A program made the position numbers and the translations under genes. The notes below the pieces were generated by a model. The model did not search any database. It worked only from the letters and a program-made list of their open reading frames with translations, and was not told the origin of the DNA. From Pisaster brevispinus (taxonomy: Eukaryota > Echinodermata > Asteroidea > Forcipulatida > Asteriidae), in contig JAMKCF010000022.1 in NCBI GenBank assembly GCA_023634235.1, positions 5,758,541 through 5,822,540 on the forward strand: a stretch of 64,000 bases of DNA. The letters run 5' to 3'. Positions 22,441 to 33,015 of this stretch are shown here, piece by piece (the stretch's first letter is position 1; every line of letters starts with the position of its first letter).

Positions 22441-24111
22441 ATAACGGTGACACACTGATTCACAAATGATTTCTAGTAAATTATTGCCTTATGAAAAAAA
22501 TTGTGATTTTTTATTTTCAAAAAGGAAAGTTATTACATTGATGCGCAAACCATTTGTAGCTCCAACATACCCCCACAAGTACAATACATAGTTTTTCTAG
22601 CTATAAAAATAAAAAATAATTTAAATCTGGGAGCCTCCTTTCTAGTCAATTTTTTTAAAAACTACTTCATTCCGGCAATATCTTTCCCAAGAAATGTTTA
22701 CGTCTATACTGAAATTTGCGGTAACGTAAACAACTAAATATGGTTTGTTTATTAAAACTATTAGAACTATTTCCCCAAACCAACTGTTTATCATACCTTT
22801 ATTATGCTATCTATAAACATAAATACTGCGAGAGAAAAATAATAATTTCCAACTATTTCGATGTCTGGGCGTAATCTACAGTTGAAAAGAAACCCCACAA
22901 TGTTACCTGTGCCCTCAACCCAATACATTGTAGAGATTTTATCAGCCGCGCTAGCATTTGCTTCTCACTCGGGTGCGCGTGTCACGGATGGAGTGATAAT
23001 AAAGTACAACTGACCGCAGTATGGTTGGTTCTAACTACACAAGGCGACTCCGTCTGTATCACAAACACTTAGTTATAATATGTTTTAGGACGGAGATGTT
23101 ATCATGGCGGTGGAATTTATGCTGATTCATGAAAAAAGCCGTGGGTCGCCTTTATTCCACGGTTCATCCATAACCATTTATTCAATGCTTTATACGAACG
23201 AACCAGTTTAACAAATTTCATCTCTATGTTGTACACAAGTCAGTTGAACCTGTGATACTGGAAAGTGTTAATTAAAGTTCGTAAGGTATTCAAATCCGAA
23301 ACAATTGTTTCACTCCAAAAGTGCAGGGTGTCATCAAACGTGCAGATTTGATACATTTCAAATATTAAACTCGGTTTCATTTGTTTTTGATTGTCGTTCA
23401 ACCATGTGAGATCTTTGGGAAAGAAAAGCGTCCCTGATTTTATTTCCTTGCATCTACGTCAACACAAACTCCATCACACAAGAATTTCAATTTAGTTTCA
23501 CCAATTTGGCAGTGCGGTAAGGGAGATATTATACTCGCAAGCAACTGTTGTTTTTTTAACCTTCATAAAAGTGCTCACGTTAACAGCAAGGCAACAGCTG
23601 ATTATTCACAACATCCAAAAACCAAATTATATTGAATACCGCATTGCATGATATTGTTTTGACAACTCTAATTCAAAAGCCCGCGTTTTTTTCATCACTT
23701 GATGTTACTTTATCGTTTCAAGGAATGCAATCACGAAGACTTAATAATACGGATTGATATGAATTGGAAAGTATGGTTTGGTGCATGATTGTCTATAACT
23801 GACGATGATTGACGATAACCGGCAAAACTAAATCGCTTCACAGTTTTGCAATACAACGTCTTCGTGATGACATTATTTATCATTTGAAATCGGCATACGG
23901 CCCTGAATCCATGTAGCAAGAAAACAATGTACAACTAAATATAGGTAACTTCAATGTCCGCTCTCCTCGGGAAAAATTGTACAGAAATAAGCTTCTTTTT
24001 TTTTTACACATAAACGTCCGTGTTGAGATTGGGGAGAGACATATGGGTGTAAGAACCGGGCTCTGGTGGGAAGGTTAACCAAAACTCCCTCTCCTATAAC
24101 GCAATCAACCC
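22441..24111. other. Gene-free, A+T-rich stretch
   Basis: A very A+T-rich segment at about 22480-22850. No supported frame and no matched repeat. Confidence 0.45.
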
Positions 24112-24125
24112 CCCCCCCCCCACTA

Positions 24126-24156
<31 letters not shown>

Positions 24157-24236
24157 CAAAACAAAACAAAACAAAAACAAAAACAATTAAACAAACCCCC
24201 CAAAAAAGAAAAAACAACAACAACAACACAAAAACA
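24108..24236. repeat. C tract followed by (AAAAC)n
   Basis: About 13 C residues, then roughly 75 bp of aaaac repeats and a short (aac)n run. Frames across it (KTKTKQNKTKQ / VFVLFCFV) are translations of the microsatellite. It could be the tail of a retroelement, but no head is recognised upstream. Confidence 0.85.
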
Positions 24237-24336
24237 AGTATGTATATAGCCCATGAACGATCTACCATTTGGTTTGAATCAAATTTATGAAATTCGTAAA
24301 CAAATAATGTGGCGCCATGATTAATTTGTTTGGCTG

Positions 24337-24792
24337 CATTCTATAAAACCTCTCAGGTCAAAAGTAAACCGGCTTCCGGGTAGACTGGTCCCCTGTCTTT
24401 ATCCGCAAGGATAAATACAGGTACTGGTCTTTAGGCCCAATGATTTCATTGGATACATAGCGTTGTTTTGTTCTGCGAGTGTCCGTGTGAAATGAATGCT
24501 AGGTCAAAGGTACGTTTGCCAACATCCGGTCTGGCTGGTATCTGTCGTTATTTACGCGCCTCGAAGTGTGACGTCAGATGTTCGGGCTAGCTTCCGGGTC
24601 CAAGGGTGCCTGACCCATTTTGGGGTCAGGCTGACCTGGAACTTGTCAACATGGGATTCCGACCTGGATTTTGTGTCAAATTGACCCATGTGGGGTCAAA
24701 TTGCCACAGACTCTGGGTCATACTGACACTGAAATGGGACAGGCCTCAATTGACCCAGATCCAGGTTAAACCTAATCTAGGAGCTTTTACAG
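24337..24792. mobile_element. GGGTCA/TGACCC-rich MITE, copy B, interrupted
   Basis: The left end 'cattctataaaacctctcagg' matches the reverse complement of copy A's right end. The right end is near 'aatctaggagcttttaca'. The GGTCA/TGACC interior runs from 24595 to 24775. It is split by the 9-bp-TSD element at 24382-24589. With the insert and one duplicate gcttccggg ignored, the junction (aaaccggcttccgggtccaag) aligns with uninterrupted copy A (ttacccggatccaggttcca), showing the nested order. Confidence 0.75.
24373..24598 (-). mobile_element. Non-autonomous element with 9-bp TSD, copy 2 (nested)
   Basis: The element at 24382-24589 is flanked by perfect 9-bp repeats gcttccggg at 24373-24381 and 24590-24598. 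It is the reverse-orientation copy of 6596-6809, with about ten substitutions and a 5-bp deletion by eye. The terminal hairpin is retained, with matching changes on its stem. It sits inside MITE copy B, so it transposed after that copy had formed. Confidence 0.9.
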
Positions 24793-25635
24793 TACGGTTG
24801 TTTAATCATAAGCCCATATACCTGCGTTAGGCCTATCCAAAGCGTCGTGCTCATTTTATTTTGCCATCGAGAGGGAAATTTATCAGAATTGTATATAATT
24901 TTAAGTCTTTTGTAGTCATCTATGCTTTAATTTCTTTGAAAATGATATTCAAACATTAAGAATTGCTCCATCGTTTCCCCAGAGTGTGCCATCGTTTGAC
25001 AACAACCATAGAACTGCAGCTGTGACTTACATGATGAAGGCGTAGTGTGCAACCCAATGGATTCCTAATGGACACATAGGACCACCTGGTATCTGATGCC
25101 AATGTAGGTCAATATTGGTTTATCTTATTAGATATTCTGAGACATTGCACACGATTGCTTTGGAAAATCACCTTTATGCAAATGTTCTCAACTGAACATC
25201 AAACCGAGCAAATTTAATTAAATCCAATTGACCTGGCTTCTTTGCGATGCTTGTGAGGAAGTAGTGTGAAATGGATGTCTATTTATTATTCAACGGTTGT
25301 CATGCTTGTAATGTTCAAAGAAGTTGTTAATTCTATGTTTGAGTTTGTCGGGGACATCAATTCAGAAAATGTGTGTGTCTACTAATGTGTACCAGTGCAT
25401 AATTGTAGTAAAGATGTTTTATATTATTTTTCTTCATAATTAAGACAGGTAAAAGTTCTAAAACACTTGTTTTGTAATCCGAGTATTACAAATGGCTCGT
25501 CAACAACAACTACATCTGTCTCACATATCGGCTCTAGCGTCCTTAATTCTGCATAAAATGGTTTAGCTCTAAATTCCTTTTGTTGAAAGCACGACATCCA
25601 ACAAACATTTGGATGAATTCCTATAGTCGAATCGG
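24793..25635. other. No feature seen
   Basis: Plain A+T-rich sequence; no frame or repeat of note. Confidence 0.45.
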
Positions 25636-25974
25636 TTAAAAGAAAAGTACACCTTTAGGTTTTGGAACCGTTCGATTGTTTTAATCCTACATAAATAAAA
25701 TTTATATACAATTTGGTTGCGTTTTTGAGATATCGCCGAAAATGCGGAGCGAATATGCCCACGCATAACTGGAATACATAGTCTGAAAAACGTTTCGAAT
25801 GCTTCTCAAATTAAAATTTGAAGGCATAAAAACTGAGATATTTTTCCATAACCACATTACTTCGAAGTTAAATGTTTCTCAAAAAGCATTTACTGTCGAA
25901 AGCTGCTGTAGGCTTCTAACCAATGAGTTTGTATTGCCATTAATGTGATAACCAAACGTATACCTTCTCTTTAA
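25636..25974 (-). mobile_element. TTAA-flanked transposon, copy 2 (minus strand)
   Basis: The body at 25640-25970 lies between TTAA at 25636-25639 and 25971-25974. On the minus strand it shows the same landmarks as 10691-11051: 'tatacgtttggtta', 'cagcagctttcg', 'cttcgaagtaatgtggtta', 'gatatctcaaaaacgca' and 'aggattaaa.caatc'. The minus frame at 25569-25766 comes from the repeat. Confidence 0.8.
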
Positions 25975-28284
25975 TAGTCATACCGGATCGCAACACACAA
26001 TATCTCTGATAGTTCCAAACTGGGAATATTGAATATCAAATATTGAATATTGAAACCTAATAACAATGGACGCTAAAGAACGCTTGAGTTAACTCATGAC
26101 GAATAGTACACAAGAAGTCAACGCGCGATCTGGAACTAGGAAAAGACTTGTCAAATCTTTGCCCGAAGATTTGAAATACCTGGAGAAATGGATTTAATTA
26201 TACTTATCAGAATAAAGCCTCCACGCAAGAACTTCATTAGAAGCATTATTTCGCAGGATTCTAATCATTTTTCGCAAGCTTCCTTAATTTTATAATTAAT
26301 TTCAGGCATAAAATAGGTGTATGTCTCTAAAAGGAGTTTTGCTATATATTTGTGAAGTGCTCTCAACGTATTGATTAGTGTCCGGTGGCTGAAGTCAGGA
26401 GACGTCATTGTCTATGCAGTACCAATCAAATTGGTAATATTATACAAACTTGTGCATTTGATAAACTATTGAGTGTACCATTTTATTATCCTTTAAACTA
26501 AATCGTTACTGACTTCCTCGATTTTAAAAGGGCAATGGTTGAAGGGGTTTTACACGCAAATTTTAACGGGAAACATAACTGCCATTTCGATGAAAAATCT
26601 GCCATACAGGGAAGACATTTTCTCTCCTGTTTCTTGTTTCGGTTTATCAAATCAAACTAAACATGAACGTGTGCAAATCTATGATTCAGTGTATGCTAAA
26701 AAAAAACATTGCCTAATTTGATGAAGTTTTTGCAAGTTGGTTGACTTAGTCCTGCTCAGTGAAAACTAGGGGATGGGAGTGAATTTACTCGTCCGAAAAT
26801 CAATCGTGTATCATACCTTTAATAACGCGAAGACTTGTCCCGTGCCCCGGGGCTTGCCGCCCACAACGATCCCTTCAGACTCACTGGTGCAACAGATTAT
26901 GGGCCTGCTAGCTACCGGTCAATTTTTTCCTACATCCGTCCTGATTCCATTATGATATTTACACAGTAATATCAAATGAAGGCCGACTTTAACATGGAAT
27001 TTAATGCGTTCATGCATCGCCCTGACACCCAGGATGAGTGCTGTGGATTAACATGCTAATTTGTATGCAAGGCAGGGCCACCGGCCTATTTCAAATGTTA
27101 GTAAATTGCACGTGCCTTGTGTTGCCAGCAATTTTATCGTCTGCTTGTTTGTGCATGGGCTAGATTTTTTGACGTGTGGATCCTCAATGCCCAGACATAA
27201 CAAGGTACTAGACATTGAACAATGCGATTAACTTTAGACAGCTGTTCGGCTGCATTGAATTTTGTATGAAATCAATAAAACTGTTGCTGCACTGGTTTCA
27301 AAAGAAAAGTCAAACTTGTCCAGAATTTACTTCCATGTGTCTTAAAGAATGATAAAATAAATGAGGTACAGTTTTTCGAAAACACGAATTCTCTTTTTAC
27401 CGTGCCGATTGTCATTTATCTCACTTGTTGATTTCAAATTTCGAGGTAACAAACAAATACCCAAGAGGTGTCAAACCTTATATATTTTTTTATTCTGTGT
27501 TTCTGTAAGCTCACGTCCTATAGCTTCTATAAAGAGCAAAGTTCATTGACCAAAGCACACTTTTCTTAATTTGGTATCGCTTGTCACAGCTTATAACATG
27601 TAGGTCTAAATGTTTACATTGCGCTTGATTCTTTGCACGTCTCGTCTATCTAAAGTAAGTTTTATCACGAATACCTCGATATGCTTCAACTAGTATACCT
27701 TAACATGCAGTTCACCATCTGCATCATAATGGCTATCAATATGTCAAGATATCAGTGTGACATTTTGACAAATTGTGTCCGAAAAAAACCAGTCACGCAC
27801 GGGGGACAGCAATTTGCAAAATGATCTGCTGAAAGCGTCGCCCCGGAAGGGTCAAGGCGTAGAACTGCCACTCAAACCTGGTTAAAGTCTACATAGGTAA
27901 GGGCAAGAAACAGGATGTACCATCAACAAGAAATAAGGACAAACTCTCAGAAAAGTTGAAGACACACACTTGAAGACATACAAATACAGATGTGGATGTC
28001 ACAACAGCTTCAGGAACAAGCAATTTTAGGATAAGTCTTCTGTCGGAATACCTTAATTGTAGCCATTTCCCTGCAACGGTGGAGTGTTTGTCGCCCCCTA
28101 GGCTGAATTATCGTGCTCAATACTGAGAGACTGAGGAATTCCTTGAAAAGGAACGAATCAGCGTGTTTGTGTTTCGCTCATATCTGCACGGAAACATTGA
28201 AGCTGTTAAATTAATGTCAAATCGGGATGAACCTTTACTGTATACTTTTAGATCAGTGGAGAAACAAGACATTGGGGTGAGCAA
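25975..28284. other. Long gene-free stretch
   Basis: Contains a small repeat of gaatattgaa units near 26024-26056. Several plus frames of about 60 codons (26539, 26773, 27361) are unsupported. Confidence 0.4.
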
Positions 28285-28286
28285 GC

Positions 28287-28328
28287 GGGGGGGGGGGGGG
28301 GTTAATAGATAACTGGGGGGGGGGGGGT
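28287..28328. repeat. Two poly-G tracts
   Basis: Runs of about 17 and 13 G separated by 'ttaatagataact'. Low-complexity, possibly G-quadruplex-forming; of no gene significance here. Confidence 0.85.
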
Positions 28329-28979
28329 GTCATTGTATTTTTCTACCTCAATTGTTGGGGCAGGGGGCGAGCGGGGGCCAAAAAGGGCTCTGATCGAAGT
28401 ATCAAGCCGTACGTTTTGTTTAGTATACTCATTGAGACGAGCAATGTACTGACAAAATAAATTATAATTTTGACCACTTCATAGACTGACATTGGCTGTG
28501 AATAAGGGTAGGGGTAAGCTGCCATATGCCTTGAGGGTTTGTAAAGCGGAGGAAGTTGAGAGGTTAAGTTGACAAAGTGCTGTTTACATCCCCAAGTAAA
28601 CGATCACTCATCCCCCACCCCCACTCAGCAAAGTACTAGATCGTTACTTCTTTAGGGTTTAAGTTGATGAATGCAGTTCGTGATATTAATTTGTATATCA
28701 GACGAGACACTTAGGCTAATGGATGTAACGGCTTACGCAAACAGTCAAAGTTTCAATGCCAAACTGTGTTTTACTTTCAGATTTGTGGCACGGCGTGTTA
28801 GGTATGGGACAAATCTAAATACTTCGTAAATTTGCAAGAAGTTAATGATGCATCAACCTTCAACATAACGAAATCTCCTGGTCATGTTCATACACGTGGT
28901 TGTTATCCACACATTGTGTGATCTAGTTTCACATTGCTTTCAGGTTGTGTAAAGATGTTCTTTAGAATGAGATTTGGGT
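28329..28979. other. No feature seen
   Basis: A 60-codon minus frame at 28343-28525 overlaps the G-rich flank and is not supported. Confidence 0.4.
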
Positions 28980-29386
28980 CATTCCAATTAGCTCACGTTT
29001 ACTGTTTGCAACCTTACTTCACTATTGTTATGTATAGGGTAAGTGTAATGGCCTCTTTTGAATAAACTGCAAAGTTTTTATTTCAATAATGTTATTAATT
29101 AATTGATCTATAAGGTAATTTTAGTTATGCACTCTTTTTAAATCAGTGATGGTAAGCTTTGGAAAATGCTTCTCTCTTTTTTAAAACGTTAACTATTTAT
29201 TTGTTTAAAACTATTTTTGTAATTACTATTAATTAGTATTTTTTGTGTATGTAATTTGTAATGAATTGTTTTTGTAATCAGTCAATAAACTTGAATTTTG
29301 TTTTAGTGCACACAGGGAAAACAATTTTCACTTTTTACTTGTAAACTGTGATGAAATAAATAAAATTGAATTGAATTGAATTGAAC
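28980..29386 (+). mobile_element. Probable LINE 3' UTR with (ATTGA)n tail
   Basis: About 370 bp of T-rich sequence ends in 'actgtgatgaaataaataaa' and then (attga)n at 29364-29385. AATAAATAAA directly before a short pentanucleotide repeat is the usual 3' end of several animal non-LTR retrotransposons. No ORF remnant is visible upstream, so the extent to the left is a guess. A similar tail in the opposite orientation is at 43381-43420. Confidence 0.45.
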
Positions 29387-29493
29387 ACTGATTTGCGACG
29401 TGCTTATTGAATAAGTCTAATTCCATCCAAACAGCGCGAGTTGTATGCTATGTCATAAACGTTGTTACCGACATTATGTTACGGACATTTAAA

Positions 29494-29614
29494 AATGGGA
29501 TTAGTTTGACCAATTCTGAGTCATTTTGACACATAATCCGAGTCACACTGACCAAGACATGGGTCTGGCCCTGGACTCGGTAGGGTCAATTCTGACCTGG
29601 GAGTCTTTAGAGTT
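29494..29614. mobile_element. GGGTCA/TGACCC-rich MITE, copy C (partial)
   Basis: Ends 'gggtcaattctgacctggga', whose complement matches the left end of copy A (ctcccggctcagaattgaccc). The interior has 'cattttgacacataatccgag', comparable to 'cattttgacacagattccagg' in copy A. The left part is shorter than in copy A. Confidence 0.6.
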
Positions 29615-30027
29615 TAATATGAGAGGAAACCAGGATTTATATACATTAAATTATACAATATTGACACCTTCGGTTGAACATATGTGTATTCTACCAATGG
29701 ACTATATACTACTGTTTTAGTTTTTAGAAAACAATATTAACCCAATTTTGCGGTCAGAATGTAAGCCATAAAAGCATTCCACTCCCCATGAATCTCAATC
29801 GTAGGTAAGAATTCACTGAGACATGTTTTTGTTTGAGAGCATGCGCACCGACAGGTTATGAGGCATTAAGTCTGATGTTTTTCCCTTTGTCTCCTTATTC
29901 ATTGTTTACCCTTTGCTTTTTGGTGCTTTCTGCATTCCTCCCCCCCTCTCTCTCTATTATTGTATTTCCACTTGGCTGCATCTGTTACACTTGCATACCA
30001 GTTAAGGTGTGTTGTGTTGTCATTTAT
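29615..30027. other. No supported gene
   Basis: A hydrophobic 88-codon plus frame (29833-30099, no ATG) spans a pyrimidine-rich stretch; Leu/Phe/Ser content follows from CTCT-rich DNA. Confidence 0.4.
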
Positions 30028-30072
30028 TCTTCGAGAAAGACATTGCTAGCGTCGAAACTTCAGGCCATCAAC
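30028..30072 (+). ncRNA. Degraded hammerhead-like motif (tentative)
   Basis: 'gagaaagac' + 'attgctagc' + 'gtcgaaac' + 'ttcagg' can form a short GAC/GTC stem II next to CGAAAC. This is the right-hand half of the conserved hammerhead core, as seen near Penelope-like elements. The CUGAUGA half is not intact. At most it is a relic, and the resemblance may be chance. Confidence 0.2.
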
Positions 30073-30306
30073 TATTATTTGCTTTTTCGTTTATTTTAAA
30101 TTGTTTTCAATCAACATGACCAGCTAACTAGATTTCTTCGAAGTGTATGGATATACTATTTCGGCGGGATATGTTATGGACACTGTGTGGGTCTGAGCAG
30201 ACGGAGATCAGCATGATACGTTAACCCAAATAGGAACAATAACTCAAAGGAGTGTGAACGGGTAAGTGTCACTTTAATCAAATCCATGTCTTTCCTTTCA
30301 CATTTG

Positions 30307-30403
30307 ATTCCTCTCCACTGGTTGCCTCAAAGGACCAAGAGTGGAATTAGATCCACCTTTATCAAGATCTTCAAAAGAGAGTCTCAAAATCCATCTCTTC
30401 CGA
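30307..30403 (+). pseudogene. LINE ORF2 C-terminal relic (L2/CR1-like)
   Basis: One frame reads PLHWLPQRTK and another SSKESLKIHLFR. 'LHWLPV' and 'FKKSLKTHLFR' are hallmark strings of the C-terminal region of L2/CR1-like LINE reverse-transcriptase proteins. They are normally separated by some 60-80 residues, so an internal deletion and frameshift are implied. No RT core is present. Confidence 0.4.
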
Positions 30404-30661
30404 TGTCCCACTTGGATTTCATTTCCTCTCATCCCTTCTTTATAGTTGTAGAACTTTTTTGATCTTTATCTAAAAGAGCATTTTCAGGCGGTTTCTACTC
30501 GTGTATCATTTTTCTGAACATGCATCTTGAAGCTGTCAATTTTAACAGGTTAGTTTGTGAAGGTCTTCATTTAAAATCACCTGGCGGCAATCCTGTTTGA
30601 CTGAAGAGTACTTAAGTTTACTGCACATTGTTTTTAAAATAAAATGTTCACGTTTATCGAG

Positions 30662-30681
30662 ACAGAGAGAGAGAGAGAGAA
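30662..30681. repeat. (GA)n microsatellite
   Basis: About nine GA units. Confidence 0.9.
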
Positions 30682-32711
30682 CTGAAAGATGTTAACGGTT
30701 AAGGTTGTTTCAGTCAACACAACTTCGGGATTCCTTGGGCTGCCTTTTGTGTGTCTACTTGGAAGTGCGTAAAGCATGCACAACATAAAACAAAGTTGTG
30801 TCGTGTTTTATTTGGCTGCCATTGAAGAAGTGGCAAATATTAAAGGTTTGTGTCAAGATTCTGTTTCTGTCTGTCTCTTGGAGTCGACACCATGTGAACG
30901 GATTTGCACCTGCTTAACCTTCCACACAACATCACAAGACGGAGTGATGGGGGGTCGCTGTCCGCCACATAGCATCGCTAATAATGAAGGCGACCACATT
31001 TCCTAAAAGAGTACACAGTGATTGACATTGAGCCCCAATCAAACAGGCACGGACAATCAAGACAACGCAATATGAGGTCATCGCCCTGCATCAGACTTGA
31101 TTTGTCCCGTTTGGCTCTTTTTTCCCAAATTCATTTTTTTATTTTTATCTAAGCGGTTTTCAAGAGCGGTTCATAACGATCTTGCATAAAATATTCTTCT
31201 CTCCAAACAAAAATCAATCAAAAACACTGACTCCCAATAACAACACCATTATTAAAATAAAAACATAGATAAATATACATACAAATGTTGGTATAAATAA
31301 TAGAAATGTTACCGAAGTCAAGCTAGAGTTTGTGTTAACGAAGTCTACTCACAACTATAGTATCAGGGCCTCCGCTTGGACAATTTACATCAGCAAACAG
31401 CCGTAGGTCAACACAGATTTCTTATTTGTTCACGGCCATGACATTGAAATCTTAAATAAACTTATTAGTAGTCTTTAAACGTCATCTGATTGTGCTCTCA
31501 TTATTTATTAGGAATAATTTGATTGTACCTTATATTTGACTCAAGGACAGTTGCAAATGAGATTACTCTCTCATCAATAATCAACTGGCAGGAAATCGGT
31601 AATGAATTTATTTAAGCCAATCTAGCCGATCTCTTGTTGACGACCGTTTCATGCTAACAAAAAAGTGATATCAACAAAAAAACACCCCCAAAGTGTTGAC
31701 TTACGAGCCATTCAATATATTGTTTAGAAAAAGTAAATCTTTGTAAAAGTTGTTTTTGACTCAATCACCTCACATTTTTTTATTTTATAATTACGACAGA
31801 CTATTTAAAATACCGTAAATGCTAAAGAGCAAAAAACGCCGCGCTGAGACGAAGCAGCAGTTGACGAAGCAGTTATCAATCCTCACATCTCAGGAGTTTT
31901 CAATGGGTTGTCCTTGCTTCGAGCCTGCAACTTTGTAGTTGAAACAAAAGAGGAAATCCATGCCATCTCCCCATCGGGCGCCGAGGTCAGGTATCAAAAC
32001 AAGGTTAACCGATAACAATAACAGCAGACACCACAGATGATCAGGAAGGGGCCGATGGGTAGTTTTAGTTTTCCCTTTAACAAAAATATTTTGCAATAAA
32101 TTTTGTTGAGTACTGAATTTCGATTTCTAGTTGATTGTTTTGACCACCCCCACAATTTCGAGATTTGAAATGATTATTACTGATTATTCTGAGTGGCTAT
32201 TTATGTGGTATTGTTTTTAATAATTTAATAAATATTTTTCATATAATCTCCAAAAACACAGACAAAGAAAACTTCTTTGCCTCAAAGATAACCACAAATG
32301 GCTTTGACTGAACCAAACAGTATCTTAATCTCCAATTTTTTTTTGACACGCTGCCCGAAATTCTCGCCCACTGATTTCTCAAAAAAGAAAGCAAAAGAAG
32401 AGAGGAACAACTCAAACAAATTCAACAACTACTCAAAAGATAGCACATACAAAGACTTAGAATTATGCATCTTTCATCTTCATGTTCGAAGATTTCCCCC
32501 TTCTCGCTGTTTCAGCTTTGTTCACGCTTTGTTACATCGACATCGATTACCACAAATTCTGATTTTTAACGAATGAGAATTGTATAAAAAAAAAATATAT
32601 AAAAAAACCCACAACACACATATTTTTCAAACTACTTTTGTTCAAAAGATATCCGAGAAAGAATGTTGATAAGGCATGCTTGTTTTAGTATTAAATCTCA
32701 CACCGGTCATG
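30682..32711. other. Gene-free stretch
   Basis: Holds a small 'gacgaagcag' direct repeat at 31848-31874 and A-rich frames (32298-32576). The latter encodes KKKAKEERNNSNKFNNY from an A-rich stretch and is not supported as a gene. Confidence 0.4.
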
Positions 32712-33015
32712 TCTACGCAGATATGGTTAAGAGCGCCGGACTCAATCTCTGGTGTTTCTGATCAGCAGATCATTGAGTCCCTGTCGTGGCGCTTGCGTCC
32801 TTGAGCAAGACACTTAACCATAATTGCGCTGTCCTTCGGATGGGACATTAGGTCGTAAGTCCAGTGTACTAACATCGGCAGTGCGCGTAAAAGAACCCAG
32901 AACACTTATCCTGCAAGAGTAGGGGTTAACCCAGTGTTTCTGGTTCACATAGCATGCACCCTTGTTTACAGGTTTCCTCAGGCTTGCAAGCTACGGTGAT
33001 TAAGTTCACTTATGA
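32712..33015 (+). mobile_element. tRNA-derived SINE of a second family
   Basis: The head contains A-box-like 'tatggttaagagcgccgg' (32722-32739) and a weak B box (atcattgagtcc). The body has 'ccttgagcaagacacttaacc' (about 32800-32820), 'gtccttcggatgggac' and 'aaaagaaccca', then 'ggtttcctcaggcttgcaag'. These strings, in this order, are typical of a tRNA-derived SINE group I recall from echinoderms and other deuterostomes. The 3' tail is not sharply defined. Confidence 0.75.

Noticed and set aside
24066..24290. Lys/Thr/Gln-rich frame and its hydrophobic antisense
   Set aside because: Translation of the (AAAAC)n tract.
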